Shown in pieces: positions 39,360-49,114 of a DNA stretch of 64,000 nucleotides. Under the pieces are notes generated by a model that did not search any database, was not told where the DNA came from, and was given only the letters and a program-made list of their open reading frames with translations. Position 1 is the stretch's first letter; every line of letters begins with the position of its first letter. Location: NCBI GenBank assembly GCA_903892415.1, contig CAITIQ010000517.1:23209-87208 (forward strand), read 5' to 3'. Origin of the DNA: an uncultured delta proteobacterium (GTDB lineage: Bacteria; Myxococcota_A; Polyangia; Polyangiales; Polyangiaceae). Position numbers and translations under genes: made by a program.

Positions 39360-40646
39360 ATGAAGATCACCTGCCACTCCTGCAGCGCGAAATACACGGT
39401 TTCTGATGACAAGGTGCAGGGCAAAACCGTCAAGATGAAGTGCCGCAAGTGCGGTGCGACCATCGTGGTCGGTGCTTCCAGCGCTGCTGATGCGGGCGCC
39501 GACAACAGCGGTCATGAACAGGCCGCTGGGCTCGATCCAGCAATGGAAGGTGGAGAGGGGCCGCCGGCTGGCAGCTTCCTCGTCAGCGTCGGTGATGCAG
39601 ACCAGCGGACGATGACGTTGGCCGAGGTCGTGGAGGCCTATAATTCGGGCGTTATCACCGCAGAAACGTACGTCTGGGCGGAAGGAATGAGTGATTGGCA
39701 GGCGCTCTCCGAGAACCAGGAGATCGTTGCGGCGCTCAATGAGGCAGCGAATTCCTCTAGCGCGGCCATGTCCAGCGGTGGCTTCGGCGCCGCGGCGAGT
39801 TTCAGCACGCCAGCGCCTTCGGCTCCTGCGCCCGCTGCCCGCAAAGAGACGGCTCGGCGTTCACAGGATCTTTTTGCACCGCCGCCGGATTCGTACTCGG
39901 GTGGAATGGGCGGTGGCAGTCTCTCCGCGGCGCCGCTCGGTAAGCGTGACGAGAACTCGGTGCTCTTTTCGCTCAACGCTTTGACTGCGTCTTCCGCCCC
40001 GTCGGTGGCCAAGACAACGGCGACCAAGGAAGACTCGGGTTTGATCGATCTGAAGGCGCTCGCCGCTGCCGCTCCTGCTGCACCCTCGGAGTCAGTCGTT
40101 GATGCTGTTGGGCTGTTCCCCTTGGGCGCACCCGTCATTGCTCCCGCTCCGCAGCCGCAAACCAACTACGCGGCGCCTGTCGCGGTCGCGGAGAAGAAGC
40201 GCAGTCCGGTGCCGATTGTGATTGGTGGCGTCGTAGCAGTCGCCGCCATCGCGGGCGTGTTCATGCTCGTGCGCGGTGGAGACAAGCCCGCAGAGCCCAC
40301 GTCGAAGCCCGCCACAACCGAGACCGCAGGGCCCACGGCCAAGCCCACAGCCACCGTTACGGCTGCCCCTTCCACCACCCCCACGAGCGAGCCCTCGGCC
40401 GTAGCGTCTAGCGACAGCTCAGCCAACGCCTCAGCCCAACCTGTGGCGGGTGGCGGGAAGCCCAAGCCGACCACCGGTGGCGGTAAGCCCACAACGGGTA
40501 GCACGGCCAAGCCCGCAACCACCTCTGCAGGAGGGACGGCGCCTGCGACGACTGCGAAGCCTGCGGCTGGCAAGGGCACCTGCGGTTGTCCGCCAGGCAA
40601 CCTCGACTGCATGTTGAAGTGCTCGGTCGGCAAGAAGAAGAAGTAA
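39360..40646 (+). CDS. Zinc-ribbon/GYF domain membrane protein (GltJ-like cytoplasmic layout)
   Basis: The 428-residue protein starts with an MJ0042-type zinc ribbon (Cys5, Cys8, Cys28, Cys31; ITCHSCSAKYTVSDDKVQ). A GYF_2 domain follows (about 72-130, with VSVGDADQRTMTLAEVVEAY and YVWAEGMSDWQAL). A long Ala/Pro-rich stretch precedes one membrane span (about 282-300, VPIVIGGVVAVAAIAGVFML). The outer tail is Thr/Pro-rich and ends CGCPPGNLDCMLKC. ZnR-GYF-membrane order is that of GltJ, where the two domains switch MglA binding at focal adhesions in Myxococcus. No other Glt/Agl gene is near and there is no TonB-like end, so this is probably a paralogue with another client. Confidence 0.85.
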   Translation: MKITCHSCSAKYTVSDDKVQGKTVKMKCRKCGATIVVGASSAADAGADNSGHEQAAGLDPAMEGGEGPPAGSFLVSVGDADQRTMTLAEVVEAYNSGVITAETYVWAEGMSDWQALSENQEIVAALNEAANSSSAAMSSGGFGAAASFSTPAPSAPAPAARKETARRSQDLFAPPPDSYSGGMGGGSLSAAPLGKRDENSVLFSLNALTASSAPSVAKTTATKEDSGLIDLKALAAAAPAAPSESVVDAVGLFPLGAPVIAPAPQPQTNYAAPVAVAEKKRSPVPIVIGGVVAVAAIAGVFMLVRGGDKPAEPTSKPATTETAGPTAKPTATVTAAPSTTPTSEPSAVASSDSSANASAQPVAGGGKPKPTTGGGKPTTGSTAKPATTSAGGTAPATTAKPAAGKGTCGCPPGNLDCMLKCSVGKKKK

Positions 40647-41170
40647 CGCTGAGCTTTGCACTGCTGCTCTCCGGCTGCGTCGCCGCCGGAGGCGGCACTC
40701 TTCCGCAAACCGAGGTTGTGGAGCTTGGGCCAACGCGGCAACAACCAGCGCTGACGGCCGTTGCATCGAGTGATACCGGCGACCGCCGGATGACGGTGCC
40801 GCCCGCAACCGCGCTTCGTTTTGAGCGAGACTGGCGTACCATCTTGGACGCCCACGCAACGCGTCCGAACAAACCGCTACTCGTTTGGGTGCGGGCAGAA
40901 TGGTCGGTCGCCAGCCTCGAGTTCGAGCGTTCCGGCGCTCTCGAACAGCCGGAGGCCGTCGCGCTGGGCGCCTCCTTCGAGCGACTTTGGATCGACGTCA
41001 GCGAGCCGACTCCCGAGCTTGATTCGGTGCTGCAAACGCTTGATGTGGCGACGGTGCCCTCGCTTGTGTTGATGGGCTGCGTGGCGCCGCCGGAACGCCG
41101 AGTCGTTGTGGCGCCGACGCCCGCTCTGCTGACGTCGGCCTTGGCAGGCTGCCTCGACGATTTGCACTGA
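40619..41170 (+). CDS. Cys-less DsbD-gamma-like thioredoxin lipoprotein
   Basis: The protein has about 183 residues from the GTG at 40619, inside the end of the previous gene; the true start is uncertain, but this one gives a lipobox LLSGC (Cys20). A thioredoxin-like domain (about 70-180) has KPLLVWVRAEWSVASLEFER, which lines up with the DsbD gamma-domain signature (ADWCVACKEFE). Both catalytic Cys are Ser here (Ser96, Ser99). The fold's cis-Pro is seen in ATVPSLVLM. Thus a thioredoxin fold that cannot do thiol exchange at the usual site. A remaining Cys pair (MGCVAP, AGCLDD) is off the active site. It may act as a binding module. Confidence 0.7.
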   Translation: MLGRQEEEVTLSFALLLSGCVAAGGGTLPQTEVVELGPTRQQPALTAVASSDTGDRRMTVPPATALRFERDWRTILDAHATRPNKPLLVWVRAEWSVASLEFERSGALEQPEAVALGASFERLWIDVSEPTPELDSVLQTLDVATVPSLVLMGCVAPPERRVVVAPTPALLTSALAGCLDDLH

Positions 41171-41232
41171 GCCCGTCGGTGCGGGCCACCACAAGGCTGG
41201 TTTCTCTGCGCGGGAAGAGGCATCCTTCCGCC

Positions 41233-42333
41233 ATGGACGAGACTTTGGAGCTGCCGACGCTAGACCTTGCCGATGTTTCCAGCACAGACCCTGCACGGCA
41301 GGAACGAGCGAGTCGCGCCATTCTCGAGGGCTTCGGCCGCTACGGCTTGCTCTACGTCAAAGGACATGAGGTCCCGCCAGTCGCTCCACTTTACGACCAG
41401 TTCGCCGCCTTCTGCGCGCGCGGTACCGAGGCCAAACAGCCATTCAACCGCGCGGACATTTGGTACCAACGTGGTTGGACGCCGCCCAACACCGAACGCG
41501 CGGTGATCGCTGGTGGTCAGCCCGATTTCAAAGAGTGTTGGTTCGCCGCTCCAATCGAGCTCGACCCGGAGTGCGTCGACGAGTTTCCCGAGGTCTGTAG
41601 CGCCAACGTCTGGCCCGAAGATGCACCGGAGTTCCGCGAGTGGACGCTGCGCGTGGGTCGCGAATTGCACCTTGCGGGTGTGGCCCTGCTTCGTCAGGCT
41701 GCGCGGGCGCTCGAGCTTGAGTCCGAGACGTTCGCTAGACTGTGCGAGGGTGCTCCGCACGTGTTTCGGCTGCTCAAGTATTTGCCGCTCGAGCGAGAGC
41801 AGATCGAGGGCGGCGTGCTTTGGGGTGAGGAGCACACCGACTTCAACTTGTTGACGCTGCTTCCGGGCGGGCAGTTCTTCGATCCCGACGGACGTCGTGG
41901 GCCTGCGCCTGATTCGCAAAGTGGGCTCTATCTTCGAACGCGGCCCTCCGCTGAGTTTCCGAAAGGACAACGTATTCGGCCCAACCCGCCAGCGGGTTGT
42001 TTGGTTGCGCAGGTTGGCCAGGAGCTCGAGATCCTCACCGGGGGCAAGTTGACCGCCACCCCGCATGAGGTGACGGCCCCCAAAACCCCGGGCTGGTCAC
42101 GCTTCTCCGCTGCGCACTTCGTCCATTTGCATCCGCGTGCTGTGCTTTCGCCTTTGCGGCCCTTCCGGTCGAAGGAGGCTCTGCGAGCCTACAGCCCGCC
42201 CACGCTCGCCGGTACCTACGCGCAGAAAACGCTCGTGGACATCGGGCTCGCGCCGAGCAACGCGCTCGATGCGCTCGGTTACCGACACTACGATCGGTTG
42301 GTCGAGCAACGCGCCGAAGGGCCTTCGAGTTGA
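41233..42333 (+). CDS. 2-oxoglutarate/Fe(II)-dependent oxygenase (isopenicillin-N-synthase-like)
   Basis: The protein has 366 residues from the ATG at 41233. The N-terminal part IPxxDL-like (ELPTLDLADVSS) and GFGRYGLLYVKGH are those of the DIOX_N domain. The iron site is His201-x-Asp203 (GEEHTDFNLLTLL) and His278 (ATPHEVTAP), with Arg290 in WSRFSAAHF binding 2-oxoglutarate. It would hydroxylate or desaturate a small molecule. The substrate is unknown and no biosynthetic cluster is around it. The next gene begins at a TTG that overlaps the stop by 4 bases. Confidence 0.9.
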   Translation: MDETLELPTLDLADVSSTDPARQERASRAILEGFGRYGLLYVKGHEVPPVAPLYDQFAAFCARGTEAKQPFNRADIWYQRGWTPPNTERAVIAGGQPDFKECWFAAPIELDPECVDEFPEVCSANVWPEDAPEFREWTLRVGRELHLAGVALLRQAARALELESETFARLCEGAPHVFRLLKYLPLEREQIEGGVLWGEEHTDFNLLTLLPGGQFFDPDGRRGPAPDSQSGLYLRTRPSAEFPKGQRIRPNPPAGCLVAQVGQELEILTGGKLTATPHEVTAPKTPGWSRFSAAHFVHLHPRAVLSPLRPFRSKEALRAYSPPTLAGTYAQKTLVDIGLAPSNALDALGYRHYDRLVEQRAEGPSS

Positions 42334-45300
42334 GCGGTCCCTCGCCGCGCCTCCGCGCGTTGATCGCGCTGGGCGTCGCTGCCTGCGGCGGCGCTGCGCC
42401 CGAGGCGAACAAGCCCGTGCGGAGCTCAGCGAGCGCCTCGGCTTCAGCAGGGAGCGAGAGCGTCGCCTTCGGGGCTCCGCGCGTGGTGCCTAAGCTGCGC
42501 GTCGTTCCAGACGTCGATGTCGTGAACCTCACTTCGCTCAGCGCGAACTCAACAACCGTCGCACAAGCCGCGATCGTGGGCCGAATGCGGGTGGAGCTTC
42601 AGCCAGGAGGCCGGGTGACGCGCGCCGATGAGGTGTTTCCCGTCGGCCGGGTGTTTGCGGAGCGGGTGCCGCCGCGTTTGGGCGGTGGTTTCATATTTTT
42701 GGTGATCTCAGCCGTTGGTAGCCAGCTCTTTCGCTCGGAGAGCTGGCTGGGCAAACTTTCGCCGCTGACCACGATCGGGCAGGCCCCCGATCAAGAGCGG
42801 CCGTTGGTGATGGGGTTCGATCGGTTATTCATCCGTCTGCGCTCCGGTGGCGAGCTGTTTCCCATCGATCCGAACACCGGCGCGGCGAAGAACTACGGTC
42901 CCTTGCCGCCCGCCGCTGGTTACGGAGAGATGGCCTTCGTCGACGCCTATCGCGCCGTGGTGGACACCGACATCACGGGCCCCTACGCGACCTTCGATGC
43001 AGGGACCACGTGGGCGCGTCTGCCGATTGGCCAGCGCATTCGCCTGATCACGGCGGAGAACACCGACCCGGAGAACCCAGGGGACATCTTGCTGATGACC
43101 GATGGCGGCGCGCAACGCCTCACCGCCGAAGGCTCAATCGAACGTCTTGCGCCGGAACTCCAGCTCGTGCGCGGGCAAGCCGGGATGACGCTCAAGCCGG
43201 CGGAGGCCTCGATGATCCGATCAGCCGATGAGCGACCTGGACCGCTAGGAAAGAGGCCGTTGCGCGCTGCGTTGGTGCGCGGTTACCCCGACAGTGAAAC
43301 CAGCGCGGTAGTGGTCCAAGGCGGTAAGGTCTGTCGCATCTCACTCGAGGACGGCGCGCTTCTGCGCTGTCGCGATTCGGACCTGGTCGAGGCCGATGCA
43401 TCATGTCACGGGATCGCGCTGGGAGATCCCGATGAGCTCGGCGTCGGCTTCGTGTGCAGCACCGCGAGCGGCGGCAGCGCCATTCTTTCGCTGCAGAAGG
43501 ACCTCACGCTGCGCTCGGAGATGCGCTTTTTACGCGCGCGTACGGTGGTCGAGAGCGGCCAAGGGGCGATCGTCGTGCACGGCTCCTGCGGTGACGAGCT
43601 GCCCGAAAAAGATACCCGGCCCTTCTGTGTTCGCTTCGTCGACGGCTCGGTGCGCGAGATCCGCCTGCGCGGAAACATCGGCGGTGAACGCGTGGTGGCG
43701 TTGCTCAACAAGACGGTCGCCATCGTGGTTCCGCCGCGACCGGGCTCCCAAGGCCAACTGACGATCCTCTCAGGGAGTGCGCCCAAACATTTGGCCCTGG
43801 CCGTTCCAGAGAGCGCTCCACGCGAGCTTGATACCGGTATGTGGCTGGAGGGCTTTCAGCAAACCGGACCTAACGAGCTCGCTGGCTGGGTCGAAGGCGG
43901 TGGTCCGACGTTTGGCGTGCGGATTCAGCTCGACGGCCAGGTCACGGTGGAGCCTGCGGTCGACGACCGCGAGGGCGTGCTGGTGAGCGGCCGCTTTGGT
44001 CTCAAGCTCGGTGGCGGCGGCGCCTTCGCCGAGACGACCGACACCGGCCGAACCTGGACCGATATCGTGGTCCCCGACATGCCCCGCAGCGATCATCCCC
44101 CGGCCGAGGTGCGCTGCAGTGCAGTCGGTTGCTTGCTACCAGGGGCGTTCAAGATCGGTTGGGGGGCTACCGCGCGCGAGGCCGATCTCGAAGCGCCCAA
44201 CGCACCCAAAGCCAACGGCCTTTCGGCGATGATTCTGAGCTCGGCGCCCGCTCCGATCGAATGCAGCGTGCTCGAAAGTCCGAAGCCTGAAAAGCGCCCC
44301 GAGGCGAAGGTCCTGGGTATGACCCACGGCGGCTGGACAGCCCTGGGCGTTGAGCAACCACCCCCGCTGGAAAAGGGTGAGGTCGGGATCGACGTTGGGG
44401 CAAACTTTGATTCGGTTCCGGTGCGGCTCTACGCCTGGGGTCAAAAGGACACCGATTGGGCGCGCACCGGGCGCATGCAGCTGCGCTTCGGTGACCGCTT
44501 CTCCCAAGCCGAAGTCCGCTCCAGTTCGATCACAGCCTCGCCGTGGAGCAGCGAGGGAGATGCGCTCTCGGCGCTGGGGCAGGTTGGCGGTGGAATGAAT
44601 TGGCAGGCCGCCCTGGACGGCGATGCTGCGCTCACCTCGGGCTGTCGTGGCGATCGGCAGTGCCTGCTCTTTGCAACGGAGGCAGGCCAGCCTGTCGTTG
44701 GTCTGCGCATGGCTGACGACACTCCGCTCAGTCGCCCCCAAGGCGGCGCTGTACGAGTGGGTGCAACCTGGTTCTTCTTGGGTGATTCGCGTGGCGATGA
44801 ATTTAGCCTTTTTCGCGCTGATCTCGGCACGGTGAGGCTCGTGTCGAGCTTCAAACGGGCGCTGCTCTCGCGGACGGCGAGCCCCCCGCGTTTGGTGCGC
44901 AAGGCACGCGGGACCGGGCTCGGCTTCTTGTTCGTGCAGAAGCAGGGGCCCAACGATCGACGCGGTACGCGCTACGTGCTGCCGATCGACCCTGAATCAG
45001 GTGAACTCGGTGAAGTGGAGCCGCTCGGTCGTGCTGATTTCGGTGGCATGGAGTTCGAGCCCTGCGGCGAGCGCGAAGGCTGGCTGGTCGAGTCCCAGGT
45101 GGACTCGCAGTCGGTGACCGTGGATGGCGTCCTCGCTGATTCACGCGCGGTCGAGTTGCGAATGCGGCTGCGGCACGGGAAGGCCTGTGTCGAGGGCGGC
45201 GTCGTGCGAAGTCAGGTGGATGAAGGTCCGCCAAAGCCGCGCGGCAAGAGCGAGGCGTTGGTCAAGGCCGGATTTCCCCTGGTTTTGAACGGGCCCTACG

Positions 45301-45356
45301 GTGTCAAGTCGATGGTTTGCCGAGCTGTCAGCGGCGGCCGTCTACGCGCTTTTTGA
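42330..45356 (+). CDS. Large beta-propeller-type lipoprotein
   Basis: The 1008-residue protein starts at TTG overlapping the previous stop. The signal ends GVAAC (Cys19), followed by a Ser/Ala-rich tether. The body is nearly all beta, with blade-like repeats: FIRLRSGGELFPIDPNTGAA, ATFDAGTTWARLPIG, FAETTDTGRTWTDIVV and TRYVLPIDPESGELGEVEP. The phrases DAGTTW and DTGRTW are Asp-box-like loops as in sialidase or sortilin-type propellers (YCF48/BNR), where the Asp-box is structural. No sialidase catalytic Arg triad can be recognised. It should be on the cell surface. No ligand can be named. Confidence 0.8.
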   Translation: MSGPSPRLRALIALGVAACGGAAPEANKPVRSSASASASAGSESVAFGAPRVVPKLRVVPDVDVVNLTSLSANSTTVAQAAIVGRMRVELQPGGRVTRADEVFPVGRVFAERVPPRLGGGFIFLVISAVGSQLFRSESWLGKLSPLTTIGQAPDQERPLVMGFDRLFIRLRSGGELFPIDPNTGAAKNYGPLPPAAGYGEMAFVDAYRAVVDTDITGPYATFDAGTTWARLPIGQRIRLITAENTDPENPGDILLMTDGGAQRLTAEGSIERLAPELQLVRGQAGMTLKPAEASMIRSADERPGPLGKRPLRAALVRGYPDSETSAVVVQGGKVCRISLEDGALLRCRDSDLVEADASCHGIALGDPDELGVGFVCSTASGGSAILSLQKDLTLRSEMRFLRARTVVESGQGAIVVHGSCGDELPEKDTRPFCVRFVDGSVREIRLRGNIGGERVVALLNKTVAIVVPPRPGSQGQLTILSGSAPKHLALAVPESAPRELDTGMWLEGFQQTGPNELAGWVEGGGPTFGVRIQLDGQVTVEPAVDDREGVLVSGRFGLKLGGGGAFAETTDTGRTWTDIVVPDMPRSDHPPAEVRCSAVGCLLPGAFKIGWGATAREADLEAPNAPKANGLSAMILSSAPAPIECSVLESPKPEKRPEAKVLGMTHGGWTALGVEQPPPLEKGEVGIDVGANFDSVPVRLYAWGQKDTDWARTGRMQLRFGDRFSQAEVRSSSITASPWSSEGDALSALGQVGGGMNWQAALDGDAALTSGCRGDRQCLLFATEAGQPVVGLRMADDTPLSRPQGGAVRVGATWFFLGDSRGDEFSLFRADLGTVRLVSSFKRALLSRTASPPRLVRKARGTGLGFLFVQKQGPNDRRGTRYVLPIDPESGELGEVEPLGRADFGGMEFEPCGEREGWLVESQVDSQSVTVDGVLADSRAVELRMRLRHGKACVEGGVVRSQVDEGPPKPRGKSEALVKAGFPLVLNGPYGVKSMVCRAVSGGRLRAF

Positions 45357-45387
45357 CGTTCAGAAAGCCTGGACCTATCCTGCGACG

Positions 45388-46731
45388 ATGCGTTCATCGC
45401 TTGGCTTGAGTTCTGTTGTCGCGAGCACGTTGCTGGTTCTTTTCGCCGCTTGCGGCGATGACTCCTCTGGCTCCGGCGGAAGTGGTGGCTCGGGCGGAGC
45501 CGGTGGAGGCGGCGAAGGGCTTTCGAACCCGGGCCGCGTTTGCATCGACAGTGAGGCGCTCACCGTCGTGCCTCCGGCCGGCCTACAGGTTCGCTTCCGC
45601 GTGCTTGATGATTCGGGTTCAGCGGTTCGCGAGCTGAACAAGGAAGGCGACGTCGCCATCCTCAACGACGAGAAGGGTGAGCCCTTCGGCACCGGCAACG
45701 AGGGTGATGCGGTCTCGGCGCTCGGCCCGCCCGCCGACCTCGAGCTCAACTCGATCCTCGTGCTCGACATGTCCGATTCGATCGTCAACGCCGGGCTCCA
45801 AGACCGCGTGATCGACGGTGCTCGCGCCTACATCGAAGAGGTGATCGAGAACGGCAATCCCGACTACCCGCACCGTGTCGCGTTGGTCATCTTTGGCCGT
45901 CCTGAGGCGATCGAGCTGATCCAAGACTTCACGACTTCGATCGACGAACTGTACGGTGCCCTCGAACAATTGCGAGGTTCGCCGTCGCTCGGGACCACCG
46001 ATCTCTATCAAGCCTATTTGAGCTCCCTGCAGTATCTCGACAACCAAGGCGTCGAAGGGCAGGTGAGCGAGAAATTGATGGTGCTGATCAGCGACGGCGC
46101 CCATGAGGCTGGCGCGACGGCCTTCTTACGTGAACAAGCTTTGCTCGCCAAACATGGATCGCTTTCGACCAAGCTGACGATCGGCATCCGTGGCAACTAC
46201 GATGCCTGCGCACTGGAGGAGCTCGCGGGCAGCCCCGAAGGCGCCTGCAACAATCCGCTCAAAGGTTGTCGCGAGGGGCTGACCTGCAGCAACGACACAG
46301 ACCCGCCGGCCAGCTGTACCCAGTTCCAGTCGGACGTAGACCCGGAGGATCTCGAAGCGGCGTTTTCGGCCTTTGCGAAGCGTGCAGAAGGAATTGCGCG
46401 GTCCAACTACGTGGTCGGCGTTTGTACTCCCGTCGCGCTCGGAAACAGCTCTGTAACCATCCGCGTGAACGTAGACGGTGCGGTCGATTCGGCCACGCTG
46501 CCCTACAGCACCAAAGACAGTGAAGGCAACGTGCTGCTCACTGGCGCCGTCAACGAATGCGACGTCGATGAGGTGAAGAACTTCGTCGCGCCGCCGGACA
46601 CCGGTGGCATGGGTGGCATGGGCGGTGCCGGTGGCATGGGTGGCGCAGGAGGAATGGGCGGCGCGCCCGCGGGCGGCGCTGGCGGAGCCGGTGGAGCTGG
46701 TGGTGCTGGCGGAGCAGGCGGCGGGCTCTAG
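45388..46731 (+). CDS. VWA lipoprotein with Gly-Met-rich C-terminal tail
   Basis: The protein has 447 residues from the ATG at 45388, which puts the lipobox FAAC (Cys21) in place. A Gly/Ser tether and a short beta part precede a VWA domain (about 115-350). The MIDAS is ILVLDMSDSI (D-x-S-x-S) with LGTTDLYQAYLSS and KLMVLISDG as the other metal-site strands. A Cys-rich loop (ACALEELAGSPEGACNN to GCREGLTC) follows. The last 48 residues are almost pure GG-x repeats. Gly tracts are found at both ends of the mature protein, which is unusual in this set. It is probably an adhesion or surface assembly protein. Confidence 0.88.
   Translation: MRSSLGLSSVVASTLLVLFAACGDDSSGSGGSGGSGGAGGGGEGLSNPGRVCIDSEALTVVPPAGLQVRFRVLDDSGSAVRELNKEGDVAILNDEKGEPFGTGNEGDAVSALGPPADLELNSILVLDMSDSIVNAGLQDRVIDGARAYIEEVIENGNPDYPHRVALVIFGRPEAIELIQDFTTSIDELYGALEQLRGSPSLGTTDLYQAYLSSLQYLDNQGVEGQVSEKLMVLISDGAHEAGATAFLREQALLAKHGSLSTKLTIGIRGNYDACALEELAGSPEGACNNPLKGCREGLTCSNDTDPPASCTQFQSDVDPEDLEAAFSAFAKRAEGIARSNYVVGVCTPVALGNSSVTIRVNVDGAVDSATLPYSTKDSEGNVLLTGAVNECDVDEVKNFVAPPDTGGMGGMGGAGGMGGAGGMGGAPAGGAGGAGGAGGAGGAGGGL
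46596..46728 (+). repeat. Coding GGMGG/GGAGG repeat
   Basis: This in-frame tract encodes about 44 residues of Gly with Met, Ala or Pro at every third to fifth place (GGMGGMGGAGGMGG and then GGAGGAGGAGG). It is at the C-terminus of the VWA lipoprotein. Repeat-length change between strains is likely, given near-identical 6- to 9-base units. Confidence 0.75.
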
Positions 46732-46746
46732 CCCGGTGGTCGTACG

Positions 46747-46770
46747 CGCGACGGCTGGCTGGCCGTCGCG
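46747..46770. terminator. Bidirectional hairpin between VWA lipoprotein and pyrB
   Basis: A perfect 9-base stem (CGCGACGGC / GCCGTCGCG) with a 6-base loop is centred in the 43-base gap between the two convergent genes. No T-run follows. Confidence 0.5.
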
Positions 46771-46774
46771 TGGC

Positions 46775-47745
<971 letters not shown>

Positions 47746-47749
<4 letters not shown>

Positions 47750-48297
47750 TGCGCACCGCCTTTCACTCGCAGAGCCCAAGGCTCTTCGTCCTCTTCACGC
47801 GGGCCCACGCGTTTCATCATCACCTCGACGCGCTGACCGCTTGGCACCTCTACCTTGAGGCCCACATAGTCCGCCTGGATGGGTAGCTCGCGGCCGCCGC
47901 GATCGATCAACACGCACAGCTCAATCACGCGCGGGCGGCCGTAATCAAGTACCGCGTCGAGGGCCGCTCGGATGGTTCGTCCAGTGTGGAGCACGTCGTC
48001 CACGAGGATCAAGCGGCGGCCCTCGAGCGGGGTCGGGATGCGGCTTGGCCCGATGCGCGGATTGGGCAAGGCCGTGGCGGCGTCATCGCGGTAGAGGGTG
48101 ATGTCGACGACGCCCAACGGCACCGGAGCCCCGAGCCGCTGTTCAACCAGCAACGCCAAGCGTTTGGCGAAAGGCTCTCCGCCACGTCGAATCGCCACCA
48201 GGATCGGCATCGAATCACTTTGCCGCTGGGCGATCTCCACGGCGAGCGTCTCGAGCACCGCATGCACCGCCTTCGGATCGAGCAAGACCTCGCTCAT
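47746..48297 (-). CDS. pyrR: PyrR, pyrimidine operon regulator/uracil phosphoribosyltransferase
   Basis: The 183-residue protein has the PRPP-binding motif RLILVDDVLHTGRTIRAALD, a type I PRTase, along with VAIRRGGEPFAKRLA at the start and LGVVDITLYRDD, the PyrR-specific segment. PyrR binds pyr mRNA and has UPRTase activity. The C-terminus (PREEDEEPWALRVKGGAQ) is longer than in Bacillus PyrR. I see no convincing PyrR-type anti-antiterminator stem in the 90 bases upstream, so control may be by translation or may rest on another leader. The gene precedes pyrB with a 4-base overlap. Confidence 0.94.
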
Positions 48298-48387
48298 AGC
48301 CCGCGGTCTAGCTGCTGGAGCCAGCCGCGTAAATGAATGACTCGGAACTGCCTTTTGCAGCGCTGCGAAGCTCTGCTCAGCTTCCGC

Positions 48388-49023
48388 TCACGTCGCTTGG
48401 TGGCGCTTTTGCTCGGCTAGGTAGAGCGGTAGCTCCACGGCGAGCGCGCGGGCAACGCTAGGGCGCGCACAGAGCCGAAGGTGGTAGCTGCTGACGGCCG
48501 GCCAGTTCGAAAGCTGGAGGGGCGTTGCCTGCACCCAATTGAGCACCGTCACCAAGTAGGCGTCGGCGACCGAGAAGTCTTCGAGCAGGAACTGTCGGCT
48601 CTGAAGGTGAGCCTCGAGCAGGTCGAAACGGGGTTTTGCCTTGGACAGGGCGTGGGCCTTGGCTCCTTCCGGCGCGCCGCGGTCAAAGAGCGGCGCGAAC
48701 ACGCACTTGTGCAGCTCGGTCCCAACGAAGCTCAGCCACTGTTGCAGTCGCGTACGTTCAAGGGGATCCGTGGGCGCCAGCCGCTTCTCGGGGAAGCGGT
48801 CAGCCAGGTACTGCAAGACCGCGGCGTTCTCGGTCAGCAGCTCGCCGGCCTCGTTGCGCAGCACAGGCACCAGGGCTAGCGGTGAGATCGCCCCCAGCTC
48901 GCCGCCCTCGAGCAAGCGGTGGGTGAAGGGATCCACCTCGTGGAACTCGGCCGCCTGGCCGAGCTCATGGAGCACGATGCGTGAGGCAAGTGAGCTGCTG
49001 AGCGGTGAAAAATATAGTTCCAT
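48388..49023 (-). CDS. Glutathione S-transferase-like protein
   Basis: The 211-residue protein starts at the ATG at 49023 with a GAGGAGA nine bases upstream. The thioredoxin-like N-terminal domain begins MELYFSPLSSSLASRIVLHEL, with the Ser in the place of the activating residue of beta/other bacterial GSTs. LVPVLRNEAGELLTENAAVLQYLAD is the cis-Pro and glutathione-gamma-Glu-binding block. The C-terminal helical domain has DFSVADAYLVTVLNWV, a common GST motif. It may conjugate or reduce electrophiles. It is divergent from a LysR regulator that probably controls it. Confidence 0.92.
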   Translation of the reverse strand: MELYFSPLSSSLASRIVLHELGQAAEFHEVDPFTHRLLEGGELGAISPLALVPVLRNEAGELLTENAAVLQYLADRFPEKRLAPTDPLERTRLQQWLSFVGTELHKCVFAPLFDRGAPEGAKAHALSKAKPRFDLLEAHLQSRQFLLEDFSVADAYLVTVLNWVQATPLQLSNWPAVSSYHLRLCARPSVARALAVELPLYLAEQKRHQAT

Positions 49024-49080
49024 TACCTGTTCTCCTCGGCACAAGTCGATTGGGCCGAGGACCAAGGTGGCGCTATATTG

Positions 49081-49110
49081 CTATTGAATCCATCGCAACG
49101 TTTTCAATAG
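49081..49110. promoter_or_regulatory. Operator dyad for the LysR-type regulator
   Basis: CTATTGAA at 49081-49088 and its exact complement TTCAATAG at 49103-49110 form an interrupted 8+8 dyad with a 14-base centre, in the 91-base gap between the divergent GST and LysR genes. The dyad ends 4 bases before the LysR start, so binding could also limit its own expression. An AT-rich TATATT lies a few bases on the GST side. Confidence 0.65.
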
Positions 49111-49114
49111 AACG

